Counted from the stretch's first letter, positions 41,128 to 50,157 are shown. The stretch is 64,000 nt of DNA from Actinomadura sp. NBRC 104412 (GCF_030269515.1 NZ_BSTM01000012.1:159916-223915); one strand, 5' to 3'. The notes: generated by a model not told the origin, from the sequence alone. Numbers and translations are program-made.

Positions 41128-42332
41128 GCGGGAAGCGCGCGGCGGTCATCGGCGGCGGCATCATCGGGGTGTCGGTCGCGCGCCGCCTCGCCCGCGAGGC
41201 GGGCGGTGTCGAGGTCACCCTCTTCGAGAAGGAGGACCGGCTGGCCGCCCACCAGACGGGACACAACAGCGGCGTGGTGCACGCGGGCTTCTACTACGAG
41301 CCGGGGAGCCTCAAGGCCACCCTGTGCCGGCGAGGGGTGGACCTGCTGCGCGAGGCCGTGCGCGACCACGGGGTGCCGTACGAGGAGTGCGGCAAGATCG
41401 TCGTCGCGCTGGACGAGAGGGAGGCGTCCCGCCTCACGGCCATCCACGCCCGCGCCGTCGCCAACGGCGTCCCCGGCGTCCGGCTGATCGGCGGCGACGA
41501 GATCGCCGAGGTCGAGCCGCACGCGCGGGGGGTCCTGGCCCTGCACTCGCCGCGCACCGCGATCGTCGACTACGTGGCGCTCACGAACGGGCTGGCGGAG
41601 GATCTCCGCGCCGCCGGTGGTGAGATCCGGCTGGGCCAGGAGGTGACGGGGCTGGAGCAACGCGGGGGAGCGGTCCGCCTCACGGCCGGGTCCGGCACCG
41701 AGGAGTTCGATCTCGTCATCGCCTGCGCCGGGCTCGGCTCCGACCGGCTGGCGCGCGTGGCCGGGGAACCCCGCGAGCCGCGGATCGTGCCGTTCTACGG
41801 CGACTACCTCCTGATGGATGCGAGCGCGAGCCACCTCGTGAACGGGCTCATCTATCCCGTGCCCGACCCCCGCTACCCGTTCCTGGGCGTCCACCTCACC
41901 AAGCGGATCGACGGCACCGTCATGATCGGTCCCAACGCCTTCCTGTCGCTGGGCCGGGAGTCGTACGAAGGGCGGCGGTTCGTCCCGCGGGACGTGCGCG
42001 AGGTCCTCGGATTCCCGGGGTTCTGGCGGTTCGCGGCCCGCAACCTGCCGGCGGCGGCTCGCGAGGCGCGCACCGCCCTGGATCCGAGGCGGTTCGTCAC
42101 CGAGGCCCGCAAGTACGTTCCCGCCCTCACCGGCGACGCCGTCACCCGCGGGCCGAGGGGGATCCGCGCGCAGGCCATGGACGCCCGTGGCGTCCTGGTC
42201 GACGACTTCGTCATCTCCGGGACCGGGCACATCGTCCACGTGCGCAACGCGCCGTCGCCCGGCGCGACGTCGGCGCTCGCCATCGCCGAGCACATCGTGA
42301 GAGAGGCCGTCCGGCGCCGGTCCTGGGCGTAA
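41124..42332 (+). CDS. lhgO: L-2-hydroxyglutarate oxidase-like FAD protein
   Basis: 402 residues from GTG 41124-41126. AAVIGGGIIGVSVARRLARE binds FAD; TGHNSGVVHAGFYYEPGSLK and ATLCRRG are the diagnostic N-terminal motifs of LhgO/L2HGDH, and PDPRYPFLGVHLTKRIDG with VMIGPNAFL continue the match. LhgO oxidises L-2-hydroxyglutarate to 2-oxoglutarate, passing electrons to the membrane quinone pool. It sits 71 bases before the yhf cluster; a role in that pathway is possible, for example oxidising a related hydroxy acid. Translation probably depends on the leader ORF that overlaps its start. Confidence 0.92.
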   Translation: MSGKRAAVIGGGIIGVSVARRLAREAGGVEVTLFEKEDRLAAHQTGHNSGVVHAGFYYEPGSLKATLCRRGVDLLREAVRDHGVPYEECGKIVVALDEREASRLTAIHARAVANGVPGVRLIGGDEIAEVEPHARGVLALHSPRTAIVDYVALTNGLAEDLRAAGGEIRLGQEVTGLEQRGGAVRLTAGSGTEEFDLVIACAGLGSDRLARVAGEPREPRIVPFYGDYLLMDASASHLVNGLIYPVPDPRYPFLGVHLTKRIDGTVMIGPNAFLSLGRESYEGRRFVPRDVREVLGFPGFWRFAARNLPAAAREARTALDPRRFVTEARKYVPALTGDAVTRGPRGIRAQAMDARGVLVDDFVISGTGHIVHVRNAPSPGATSALAIAEHIVREAVRRRSWA

Positions 42333-42368
42333 CCGCACGTCACCCCGGTGTTCGCGGAGAACTCCCAC

Positions 42369-42397
42369 TTGTCTTTGTACAGAATCCTGGTTATTGT
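42369..42397 (+). promoter_or_regulatory. Promoter of the yhf operon (leaderless)
   Basis: TTGTCT (42369-42374) and TATTGT (42392-42397) with 17-base spacing, six bases before the ATG of yhfZ. It is the best -35/-10 pair in this half of the window. The mRNA would start at or next to the initiation codon. Confidence 0.7.
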
Positions 42398-42403
42398 TCC
42401 GCC

Positions 42404-43333
42404 ATGTTGGACGCACGGTTCCTGACCAGGAACGGGATGGTCGCCAGGCGGCTGGCGGCCGAACTGCTCAACCAGCGAGTGGACTCCCGGTTGCCCAGGA
42501 TCCGCGACTACGCGGAGCGGCTCGGCGTCGGCAACGGCACGGTGCAGGCGGCCCTGCAACTGCTGGAGAACACCGGCGCCCTCCGGACGGAGGCGCGCGG
42601 CCACCTCGGCACCTACCTCCGTGAGGTCGACCGCGCCGATCTGTGGCGGCTCGCGGGCCTCGGCACGATGCTCGCCGCGATGCCGCTTCCCTACTCGCGC
42701 CGGTACGAGGGCCTGGCGACGGGGCTGAGGGCGGCGTTCGAGAAGGCCGAGATCCCGTTCGCGCTGACGTTCATGCGCGGCGCCCAGGCGCGGCTCGACG
42801 CGCTGATGTCGGGCAAGGTCGACCTGATCGTGGTGTCGCGGCTGGCGTTCGACGCGTTCGGCGAGGGCTCCCGCCTCTCCCGGCTCGCCGATCTCGGCCC
42901 GCGCACGTACGTCGGCGAGCACGGGGTGCTGCTGCGGGCCGGGGCGGCGCTGGACGACCCGGGGCTGGCCGTGGCGGTCGACACCAGCTCCGCCGACCAG
43001 CAGGAGCTGACCCGGCTGGTCTTCGCGGACCGGCCCGTCAGGTACGTTGAAACGTCGTATATGCAGCTCAGCGAGCTGTTCCGGCGGGGCGAGGTGGACG
43101 CCTCGGTGTGGAACCTGGACGAGGTCCACCAGCACATCGCGGCGGACCTCACCACGATCCCGCTCGACGAGGCGGCCCGCGGGCACCTCGGGGACCGCAA
43201 CTCCAGCGCGGTGCTGGCCGTCCGCGCCGACGACTCCCCGGCCGTGGAGGCCGTGCGCGGCCGGCTGTCGGCCGACCTCGTGACCCGCACGCAGCAGGAC
43301 GTCCTGACCGGCGACCGGCTGCCTTCGTACTGA
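42404..43333 (+). CDS. yhfZ: YhfZ-type regulator (GntR-like HTH plus substrate-binding-like domain)
   Basis: 309 residues. The N-terminal winged helix RIRDYAERLGVGNGTVQAAL and QLLENTGALRTEARGHLGTY is GntR-like. The rest resembles a periplasmic-binding-protein fold (LAAMPLPYSRRYEGLATGLR, KVDLIVVSRLAF, EVDASVWNLDEVHQH), the characteristic YhfZ C-terminal domain. In E. coli the gene belongs to the yhfS-yhfZ cluster of unknown physiological role. Here it is first in the operon, transcribed from a leaderless promoter. It presumably senses the pathway's substrate. Confidence 0.9.
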   Translation: MLDARFLTRNGMVARRLAAELLNQRVDSRLPRIRDYAERLGVGNGTVQAALQLLENTGALRTEARGHLGTYLREVDRADLWRLAGLGTMLAAMPLPYSRRYEGLATGLRAAFEKAEIPFALTFMRGAQARLDALMSGKVDLIVVSRLAFDAFGEGSRLSRLADLGPRTYVGEHGVLLRAGAALDDPGLAVAVDTSSADQQELTRLVFADRPVRYVETSYMQLSELFRRGEVDASVWNLDEVHQHIAADLTTIPLDEAARGHLGDRNSSAVLAVRADDSPAVEAVRGRLSADLVTRTQQDVLTGDRLPSY

Positions 43334-43382
43334 CCCCCCGCCGACCCCCGCCGACTACCGGAACGTTCTGAGGAGAGCCGCC

Positions 43383-43760
43383 ATGGATCCGCTGCTTGAG
43401 GAGCGCCTGGCCATCTTCGAGCGGACCGGGCAGGTCTCGCCGGAGATCTGCCGGTTCGTTCGGGACGAGCTGGAGGCGCTCGCCGCGGCCGGCGGCGAGA
43501 TCACCGAGGAGAGCGCCGGAACGCTGGCCAGCCACCTCCTGCTGGCCCTGCAACGCGCCCGCGACGGCGAGGCGCTGACCGACTTCCCGGCGGACGACAC
43601 CGTCCGGGCGGAACTGGCCGGGCAGCCGCGGGCGATGGAGCAGGCGGCGGCGCTCGCCGGCCGGGCGCGCTCCGCGCTGGGCGCCGACCTGCCCGAGCAG
43701 GAGGTCCGTTTCCTGGCCCTGCATCTGGCCGTGCTGCGACAACGAGAGGCGACACGATGA
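43383..43760 (+). CDS. yhfY: PRD-domain protein, YhfY type
   Basis: 125 residues with a GGAGAG ribosome site. The fold is a single PTS-regulation-domain-like helical unit: LLEERLAIFERTGQVSPEIC, FASH-like TLASHLLLALQRARDGEALT and EQEVRFLALHLAVLRQREAT, where the paired His of PRDs appear as LASHL and LALHL. No output domain is attached. YhfY is a constant member of the yhf cluster. It overlaps yhfU by four bases. Confidence 0.85.
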   Translation: MDPLLEERLAIFERTGQVSPEICRFVRDELEALAAAGGEITEESAGTLASHLLLALQRARDGEALTDFPADDTVRAELAGQPRAMEQAAALAGRARSALGADLPEQEVRFLALHLAVLRQREATR

Positions 43761-44113
43761 CGAAGATCCTGGTGGGCGGCGTCGGCAAGGTGGACGTGGC
43801 CAAACGGCTGGAGGAGCTCGGCGGCTTCGAGGTGGTCGTGACCACCGACATGGACGCCGCCACCCGGCTGATGACCGGTCAGGCCGACTACTACATCGGA
43901 ACGTGCCACACCGGGGCCGGGGGCTCCCTGGGTGTGCTCGTCGGGCTGCTCGGCGCAGCCAAATGCCACACCTTCGGCCGAGGCCAGGCCACCGCGGCCG
44001 ACGCCGAGACCGCCGTCGCCGATGGCAAGATCGCCTTCGGCTGCTCGATCGACCAGGTCGACCAGGTCGTCCCCGTCCTGGCCGGAGCCATCCGGCGCCG
44101 GCACGGCGGGTGA
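43757..44113 (+). CDS. yhfU: YhfU (DUF2620, glycine-rich SFCGS family)
   Basis: 118 residues. MTKILVGGVGKVDVAKRLEE followed by VVVTTDMDAATRLMTGQADY, YYIGTCHTGAGGSLGVLVGL and KIAFGCSIDQVDQVVPVLAG matches the glycine-rich family whose FGCSxxQ motif gives the SFCGS name. The fold looks like a small PTS-IIB-type or Rossmann unit. Together with YhfT it may form part of an uptake or sensing device in this operon. Confidence 0.9.
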   Translation: MTKILVGGVGKVDVAKRLEELGGFEVVVTTDMDAATRLMTGQADYYIGTCHTGAGGSLGVLVGLLGAAKCHTFGRGQATAADAETAVADGKIAFGCSIDQVDQVVPVLAGAIRRRHGG

Positions 44114-44149
44114 CCGGGCCGTCCTGACCTGAACCCCTCGGAGGCAGCC

Positions 44150-45526
44150 ATGCCCTACGCCCTCGCCTACACCGCGGCGCCGGACAAACTCGACTTCTCC
44201 CTCGCGCAGAGCCTGACCGTCGTCGCCGTCTGCGCGCTCACCGCGCTGGTCTCGAACATGGCCCTCGCCGTCTTCAACGACGGCGTCCGCCCCTTCCTGC
44301 TGGACTTCATCCGGGGCAACACCAAGCGCGGCGAGATGACCGCGGTGTCGTTCGGCCTCTCGGCCGGGTTCGTCTTCGGGCTCGGCGCGCCCATGGCGCT
44401 GTCGACCGGGGTGCTGAACCCCTGGCTGCTGTTCCTGCCGACCGACATCCTCGGCATCTTCGCGCCGCGCCGGTGGCTGGCCCCGATCCTGGGCGGCGCC
44501 TGGGGCGCGCTCGTCGTCTTCGGGCTGTCGGGAGCCAACAACGCGGCGCACGACCTGCCGGTGGACTTCCTCACCGCGATGCAGGAGATCTCGACGCCGA
44601 TCCTGTTCCTCTTCCTGCTGTTCCCGGTGATCGCGATCGCGAGCCAGTTCGGACGGGTGCACGGCGCCATCACCTTCGCCGTGGAGATCGTGATCGTGGT
44701 CATCTCCATGAAGGTGTGGCCGGACACCTTCCCCGGCGCGCTGGCCATGGCCGCGGGCGTGCTGATGCTGCTCGGCCTCGCCCTCTCCAAGGACCTCAGG
44801 GAGCGCCGCGCCGCCCGTCCCGCGGAACCGGCGGACGCGCCCGGAGCGGCGAGGATCCCGGTCGAGGAGGAGGAGAAGCCCGCCGACCCGGCCGCGTCGC
44901 TGTTCGGCGCGAACGCCGAGCGGCTGCGCCGCCACCTGCCCTGGTTCGCGGTGCTCGGCGCCGCCCTCGCCGTCATGGTCAACCTGCACATCTTCGCGGG
45001 TGGCGAGGCGACCAGCTTCCTGGTGGCCAAGGGCGACTTCGGGGAGGCCGCCCAGGTCGACTTCTACCGGGCGTTCGGCTTCCTGCCGCTGATCGCGACG
45101 ACCGCGCTGGCCAGCGGCGCGTACCAGATCGTCGGTTTCACCTTCGTCTACCCGCTGGCCTATCTGGCTCCCAACGCGATCGTCGCGGGCGTCGGCGGCG
45201 CCGTGCTGTTCACGGTCGAGGTGCTCGCGCTGGCCTACATCGGCAAGGGACTGGCGGCGCTCCCGTCCATCCGGGACGCCTCGGACCACCTGCGCAGCGC
45301 GATCGGCAAGACCCTGGAGATCGCCATCCTGTTCGGGTCGATCGCCGCCGCGGCCAAGATGGGCGGCGGACTCGGCATCGCCCTCGTCGGCGGCCTCTAC
45401 CTGCTGAACGAGTCGATCGGACGGCCGATCGTGCGGCTCGCGGCTGGTCCGGCCGCGGTCGTCGTCGCGGGCGTCGTCCTCAACCTCCTGTACTGGCTCG
45501 ACCTGTTCACGCCGGTGAAGGGCTGA
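44150..45526 (+). CDS. yhfT: YhfT membrane protein
   Basis: 458 residues, GGAGG upstream. At least ten hydrophobic segments divided by a charged linker (RRAARPAEPADAPGAARIPV and EEEEKPADPAA), slightly longer than usual. Segments such as ALTALVSNMALAVFNDGVRP and TKRGEMTAVSFGLSAGFVFG are typical of the YhfT family, thought to be transporters. It is the only membrane protein in the operon and is the best candidate for uptake of the pathway substrate. Confidence 0.9.
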   Translation: MPYALAYTAAPDKLDFSLAQSLTVVAVCALTALVSNMALAVFNDGVRPFLLDFIRGNTKRGEMTAVSFGLSAGFVFGLGAPMALSTGVLNPWLLFLPTDILGIFAPRRWLAPILGGAWGALVVFGLSGANNAAHDLPVDFLTAMQEISTPILFLFLLFPVIAIASQFGRVHGAITFAVEIVIVVISMKVWPDTFPGALAMAAGVLMLLGLALSKDLRERRAARPAEPADAPGAARIPVEEEEKPADPAASLFGANAERLRRHLPWFAVLGAALAVMVNLHIFAGGEATSFLVAKGDFGEAAQVDFYRAFGFLPLIATTALASGAYQIVGFTFVYPLAYLAPNAIVAGVGGAVLFTVEVLALAYIGKGLAALPSIRDASDHLRSAIGKTLEIAILFGSIAAAAKMGGGLGIALVGGLYLLNESIGRPIVRLAAGPAAVVVAGVVLNLLYWLDLFTPVKG

Positions 45527-45550
45527 GGGTCGAAGGACCGAAAGGCGGAT

Positions 45551-46480
45551 ATGAGGCTGCGGACCGTTCTGGGGGAGGTCCCGGTACCGAGCGGACCGGT
45601 GCTCGCCCACGAGCATCTGCGCATCGACCTGCGCAGGCCGGGTGGGCGGGCGCCGGATCCCGCGGCGCTCCTGGACGACGAGACGGCGGTCGGTGACGAG
45701 CTGGCGGAGCTGCGCCGCTCGCACGGCCTCGCGGCCGTGGTCGAGCTGACCTGTCTCGGCATGGGACGGGACGCCGCCGCGCTCGCCCGGATCAGCGAGC
45801 GCGCCCAGGTGGCGGTGGTGGCGGCGACCGGGTTCTACTACCGCTCGTTCCACCCGCCCTACGTCGCCGCGTCCGGGGTCGCCGACCTGACCGACCGGCT
45901 GCTCACCGAGATCGAGAACGGTCTCGACGGCACCCGGATCCGGCCCGGTGTGATCGGGGAGATCGGCACCGGCGGCGCGGAGCCCGCGGACGACGAGGAA
46001 CGCTGCCTGCGCGCCGCCGCCCGCGCCGCCCTCGGGTCGGGCCTTCCGGTCGCCACGCACGCCCACCTGGGCCGCGGCGGCCTCGGCCAGCTCGACGTCC
46101 TGACCGCCGAGGGACTGGAGCCAGGCCGGATCAGCATCGGCCACCAGGACCTCCTGGACGACGCCTCGGTCCATCGCGAGCTCGCCCGCGCCGGCGCGTA
46201 CGTCGCGTTCGACACGGTCGGCAAGACGTCGTACCAGAGCGACGACGTCCGGCTCCGGCGCGCCCTGGACCTGATCGAGGCCGGTCACGCGGACCGGCTG
46301 CTGCTCAGCGCGGACGTCTCGCGGGCCGGCTACCTGAAGGCGAACGGCGGCGGTGGCTACGGCACCGTCTTCGGCTCCTTCGTGCCCCGGCTGGCCGCCG
46401 AGGGCGTCGACGAGGCGACCCTCCGCCTGATCCTGCACGACAATCCCATCCGCTTTCTGACCTCGGGGGACACACGATGA
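45551..46480 (+). CDS. php: Phosphotriesterase homology protein (amidohydrolase fold)
   Basis: 309 residues. Metal ligands of the phosphotriesterase-like amidohydrolases appear in order: LAHEHLRIDL (HxH-like start), VIGEIGTGG (Glu bridging position, where Lys is found in others), ATHAHLGRGG, SIGHQDLLDD and LLLSADVSRAG (final Asp). The enzyme probably hydrolyses a lactone, amide or phosphoester intermediate; E. coli Php has no settled substrate. It overlaps yhfS by four bases. Confidence 0.9.
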   Translation: MRLRTVLGEVPVPSGPVLAHEHLRIDLRRPGGRAPDPAALLDDETAVGDELAELRRSHGLAAVVELTCLGMGRDAAALARISERAQVAVVAATGFYYRSFHPPYVAASGVADLTDRLLTEIENGLDGTRIRPGVIGEIGTGGAEPADDEERCLRAAARAALGSGLPVATHAHLGRGGLGQLDVLTAEGLEPGRISIGHQDLLDDASVHRELARAGAYVAFDTVGKTSYQSDDVRLRRALDLIEAGHADRLLLSADVSRAGYLKANGGGGYGTVFGSFVPRLAAEGVDEATLRLILHDNPIRFLTSGDTR

Positions 46481-47586
46481 CCGCGTCGGCCGAGCCGGCC
46501 GCGCCGGAACTGCCCGGCACCCATCCGCTGCCGACCGTCTCGCTGCCGGACGCCATGGCCCGGCAGTTCCGGCTGCTCGAATGCGTGGCGAACCACTTCG
46601 ACGGCCACCGGCTGTTCTCGGCCGACCTGGGCGTGACCCCGGAGTGGGGACGGCCGGACGCCACCCGCCGTACCGAGGAGACCCTGGCCGAGTTCTTCGA
46701 CGCTCCGGCCGCGGCCCTCGTCCAGGGCGCCGGCAGCGGTGCCATCCGGGCGATGCTCACCGCGGCCCTCGGCCCCGGGGAACGGCTGATCGTGCACTCC
46801 TCCCCGGCGTACGCGACGACCGCGACGACCTTCCGCGCGATGGGCCTCGACTTGGTCGAGACCGACTTCAACACCGCTCCCGCCGAGGCGGAGGCGCGCT
46901 ACGTCTACCTCCAGCATGCGAGGCAGCTTCCCGGCGACTCCTACGATCCCGCCGAGGTGATCGCCCGGTACTCGGCGGTGGGCGTCCGTGCCCTGGTCGA
47001 CGACAACTACGCGGCGTTCCGCACGCCCCGCACCGGTGTCGAGATGGGCGCGGAGGCGTCGGCGCTGTCGCTGTTCAAGCTGCTGGGTCCCGAAGGTGTC
47101 GGCCTGGTCGTGGGGTCGCGCGACCTCGTCGACCGGGTGCATGCCGACAACTACTCGGGCGGCGGCCAGGTGCAGGGGTCGCAGGCGCTCGACGCCCTGC
47201 GCGCCCTCACCCACGTCCCCGTCCTGTGGGCCGTGCAGTCCGCGGTCGTCACCGAGGTCGCGGAACGGCTGAGCGCGGGTGAGGTGCCCGGGGTGGCCGA
47301 GGTACGCGTCGCCAACGCCCAGGACCTGTGCGTGCTCGTCCAATTGGACGCTCCCATCGCCCCGAAGGTCATCGAGGCCGCCGCCCGGCACGGGGCCGCC
47401 ACCTACCCCGTCGGCGCCAACTCCAGATACGAGATCGCCCCGCTCTTCTACCGCCTCCCCGGGACCTACCTGTCCGACGCCCCCCGCCTGGCCGACTGGA
47501 CGATCCGGATCAACCCGATGCGGTCGGGCGCGGACCTGGTCATCAGGATCCTGACCAGCGCGCTGAGGGAGGCCCGGTGTTCCTGA
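46477..47586 (+). CDS. yhfS: YhfS aminotransferase-like PLP enzyme (fold type I)
   Basis: 369 residues. ALVQGAGSGAIRAMLTAALG is the PLP-phosphate region of cysteine-desulfurase or selenocysteine-synthase-like proteins, VRALVDDNYAAFRTPRTG carries the Asp that contacts the pyridine nitrogen, and ALSLFKLLGPEGVGLVVGSR contains the PLP lysine near residue 202. This sequence pattern matches YhfS. It likely forms or cleaves a C-C or C-N bond in an amino acid pathway. Ten bases overlap with yhfX. Confidence 0.88.
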   Translation: MTASAEPAAPELPGTHPLPTVSLPDAMARQFRLLECVANHFDGHRLFSADLGVTPEWGRPDATRRTEETLAEFFDAPAAALVQGAGSGAIRAMLTAALGPGERLIVHSSPAYATTATTFRAMGLDLVETDFNTAPAEAEARYVYLQHARQLPGDSYDPAEVIARYSAVGVRALVDDNYAAFRTPRTGVEMGAEASALSLFKLLGPEGVGLVVGSRDLVDRVHADNYSGGGQVQGSQALDALRALTHVPVLWAVQSAVVTEVAERLSAGEVPGVAEVRVANAQDLCVLVQLDAPIAPKVIEAAARHGAATYPVGANSRYEIAPLFYRLPGTYLSDAPRLADWTIRINPMRSGADLVIRILTSALREARCS

Positions 47587-48749
47587 GCGCGACCATGGCG
47601 CGCAACCCCCGGCTGGTCGAGGCCGCGGCCGGGCTGCACCGGGACCGCCGCGTCCCGCCCGACACCTACCTCATCGACCTGGACGCGGTCGCCGCCAACG
47701 CCGCCGTGCTCGCCACCGTCGCCGCCGCGCACGGCGTCCGGCTCTGGCCGGTGTTCAAGCAGGTGGGACGCAACCCGCACGTGATCGCGACGGTGGCCGA
47801 GCAGCTCCCCGACGCCGCCGCCATCGACCTGCGCGACGCGGAGGCGATCCGGGGGGCCGGTGCCGGGCTGGGCAACGTGGGCCATCTCGTCCAGCTTCCG
47901 CTCAACGCCGTGGACCGGGTGCTGGCCTGGCGCCCCCGGTACGTGACCGTCTTCGGCGTCGAGCAGGCCCGCGCGGTGTCCGACGCCGCCGCCCGGCTGG
48001 GCATCACCCAGCCGCTGCTGGCCCGGGTGGTCGACGGGACCGACCACCTCTACCCCGGGCAGGAGGGCGGCGTCCCGCTGGCCGACATCGAGAAGGTCGC
48101 GGCGGAGATCGGTGATCTGGACGCGGTGTCCCTCGACGGCGTCACCTCGTTCCCCTGCCTCCTCTACGACGAGCCGGCCAAGGCCATCGCGCCCACCCCC
48201 AACCTGCGGACCCTGCTGACCGCCACGTCCCGGCTCGCGGCGGCGGGCGCGCCCGTCGGCGTCATCAGCGCCCCCAGCGCGACGGCCGCCGCGAGCATCC
48301 CGCTGCTGGCCGCGCACGGCGTCACCCACGGCGAGCCCGGTCACGCGCTCACCGCGACGACCCCGCTGCACGCCGACGACCTCGACCAGCCCGAGGTCCC
48401 CGCGATGGTCTACGTCTCGGAGATCGCGCACATCCTGCCGGACGGCCGTCCGGCGATCTTCGGCGGCGGCTTCTACGCACGGGGGCGTCCCGAGGCCGCC
48501 CTGGTGTTCCCCTCGGCGGGCGGCCCGTTCACGCTGCCCGTGGAGCCCGCGCCACCCGAGAACATCGACTACTACCGCCTTCTCGGCGCCCCGCCCGCGG
48601 GCGCCTCCGTCCGCGTCGGCGACACCGTCGTCCTCGCGTTCCGTACGCAGATCTTCGTGACGCGCAGCGCGGTCGGCGCCCTCCGGGGGGTCGGCTCGGG
48701 CAAGCCCAGGCTCCTCGGCCTGTCGGACCCCTATGGCAGGCCCTGGTGA
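47577..48749 (+). CDS. yhfX: YhfX alanine-racemase-like PLP enzyme
   Basis: 390 residues from GTG 47577-47579, with GGGAGG just upstream. TYLIDLDAVAANAAVLATVA and LWPVFKQVGRNPHVIATVAE give the fold type III barrel start with the PLP lysine near residue 60; GVISAPSATAAASIPLLAAH and GHALTATTPLHADD follow. These are hallmark segments of YhfX, a relative of alanine racemase and D-threonine aldolase. It is likely a racemase, decarboxylase or aldolase acting with YhfS. It overlaps yhfW by four bases. Confidence 0.9.
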   Translation: MFLSATMARNPRLVEAAAGLHRDRRVPPDTYLIDLDAVAANAAVLATVAAAHGVRLWPVFKQVGRNPHVIATVAEQLPDAAAIDLRDAEAIRGAGAGLGNVGHLVQLPLNAVDRVLAWRPRYVTVFGVEQARAVSDAAARLGITQPLLARVVDGTDHLYPGQEGGVPLADIEKVAAEIGDLDAVSLDGVTSFPCLLYDEPAKAIAPTPNLRTLLTATSRLAAAGAPVGVISAPSATAAASIPLLAAHGVTHGEPGHALTATTPLHADDLDQPEVPAMVYVSEIAHILPDGRPAIFGGGFYARGRPEAALVFPSAGGPFTLPVEPAPPENIDYYRLLGAPPAGASVRVGDTVVLAFRTQIFVTRSAVGALRGVGSGKPRLLGLSDPYGRPW

Positions 48750-49921
48750 GCCGCGTCGTCATCCTGGTCATCGACGGCCTCGGCATCGGTGCCATGCCGG
48801 ACGCCGCCGCCTTGCGGCAGGGCGACGCCACCGCCGACACCCTCGGCCACGTCCTGGACGTGGACCCGCCCCGGCTTCCCACCCTCGCCGCGCTCGGCCT
48901 CGGCCTGGTGCACCCCCACGAAAGCCTGACGGAACCCCTCATCCCCGGGGCGCGTGCGGGACGGTCGGCCCTGGGCTACCCCGGAGCCGACACCTTCGCC
49001 GGCCACCAGACGATGATGGGCACCGACATGAACGGGGTCCTTCCCGCCCTCTTCCGCGACCACATCGACACCGTCGCGTCGGCGCTCCGGTCGGCCGGGC
49101 ACGAGGCGCGTCCCCTGGACGGCCTCCCGGTCCTGCTCGTGGACGGGCGGGCCGTCGTCGGCGACAACCTCGAGGCCGACCCGGGACTGAGCTGGAACGT
49201 CAGCGGCGATCTCGAAGAGATGACCTTCGACGAGATCCTCGGCATCGCGCGCACGGTCCGCCGGATCGCCCCGACGTCCCGGGTGATCGCCGTCGGCGGC
49301 CGCGGCCCGGAGCCGATCCTGCGCTCCGTCCGGCACGGCACGGGCGGGACGGCGGGCCTGGACACCCCCGCCTCCGGCTTCTACCTCAACGACGGTCTCC
49401 AGGTCGTCCACCTCGGCGTCGAGATCGACCATGCCGCGCAGCTCCCGTCGCGCGCAGCCGAGGCGGGCCTGCCGGTGACCCTCATCGGCAAGGCCGCCGA
49501 CATCATCGTGTGCCCGCCCGCCGTGCGGCGTCCCGCCGTGGGGACCGTCGAGGTGCTGAAGGAGACCCGTACCGCCCTCACCCGCGCGTCCGACACCCTG
49601 GTCGTGGCGAACGTCCAGGAGACCGACCTGGCCGGGCACCAGCAGGACGCGCCGCGGTACCGCGCCCACCTGCGGGAGGTGGACCTCGGGCTGGTCCCTC
49701 TCCTGGAGGCCATGGAGCCCGGCGACCATCTGATCGTCACCGGCGACCACGGCAACGACCCGACGATCGGGCATCCCTTCCACACCCGGGAGTTCGTGCC
49801 CCTGCTGCACTACGACCCCGCGAACTCCCCGGCGCCCTCGGCCCTCCCGGACTCCGCCACCCTGGCGAACGTCGCCCGAGACGCCGCCCGGACACTCGGG
49901 ATCCCGTTCACGGAACGGTGA
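48746..49921 (+). CDS. yhfW: YhfW phosphopentomutase-like metalloenzyme
   Basis: 391 residues from GTG 48746-48748. The alkaline-phosphatase superfamily metal motifs are VVILVIDGLGIGAMPDA (first Asp), FAGHQTMMGTDMNG (threonine nucleophile region), VQETDLAGHQQD, VTGDHGNDPTIGHPFHTREF. This order is that of phosphopentomutase (DeoB), and YhfW is its paralogue in the yhf cluster. It could isomerise or hydrolyse a sugar- or hydroxyamino-phosphate. It closes the operon. Confidence 0.9.
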   Translation: MSRVVILVIDGLGIGAMPDAAALRQGDATADTLGHVLDVDPPRLPTLAALGLGLVHPHESLTEPLIPGARAGRSALGYPGADTFAGHQTMMGTDMNGVLPALFRDHIDTVASALRSAGHEARPLDGLPVLLVDGRAVVGDNLEADPGLSWNVSGDLEEMTFDEILGIARTVRRIAPTSRVIAVGGRGPEPILRSVRHGTGGTAGLDTPASGFYLNDGLQVVHLGVEIDHAAQLPSRAAEAGLPVTLIGKAADIIVCPPAVRRPAVGTVEVLKETRTALTRASDTLVVANVQETDLAGHQQDAPRYRAHLREVDLGLVPLLEAMEPGDHLIVTGDHGNDPTIGHPFHTREFVPLLHYDPANSPAPSALPDSATLANVARDAARTLGIPFTER

Positions 49922-50124
49922 ACCGGGCGAACGGCGCGTGCGGCCACGCGGTGATCGCCACGATCCTCCTGGCCGGCCCATCGGGTCCCGGATTTCCAAG
50001 GCGCACGCGGTGACTTTGGCAAGATCAGCCAACCTCGCTGGTAAGAGCGATCACGGCGAATGTCCCGTGAGCGGAACGGCCCGGCCGGCGGAGATCAACG
50101 AGCGACAAATCCGGCAAAAGTAGC

Positions 50125-50157
50125 TACCCTCCCATTGCATCCAAAACAGCGCTGTTT
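50125..50157 (+). promoter_or_regulatory. Possible promoter and palindrome upstream of the S15 hydrolase
   Basis: TACCCT (50125-50130) is a candidate -10 with a weak GCGACA -35 17 bases earlier. AAACAGCGCTGTTT at 50144-50157 is a perfect 14-base palindrome just downstream, a good operator shape, 25 bases before the ATG. Confidence 0.45.

Noticed and set aside
49922..50124. Possible tRNA or c-di-AMP riboswitch before the S15 gene
   Set aside because: No cloverleaf or T-loop GTTCGANTC, and the ydaO conserved blocks could not be aligned.
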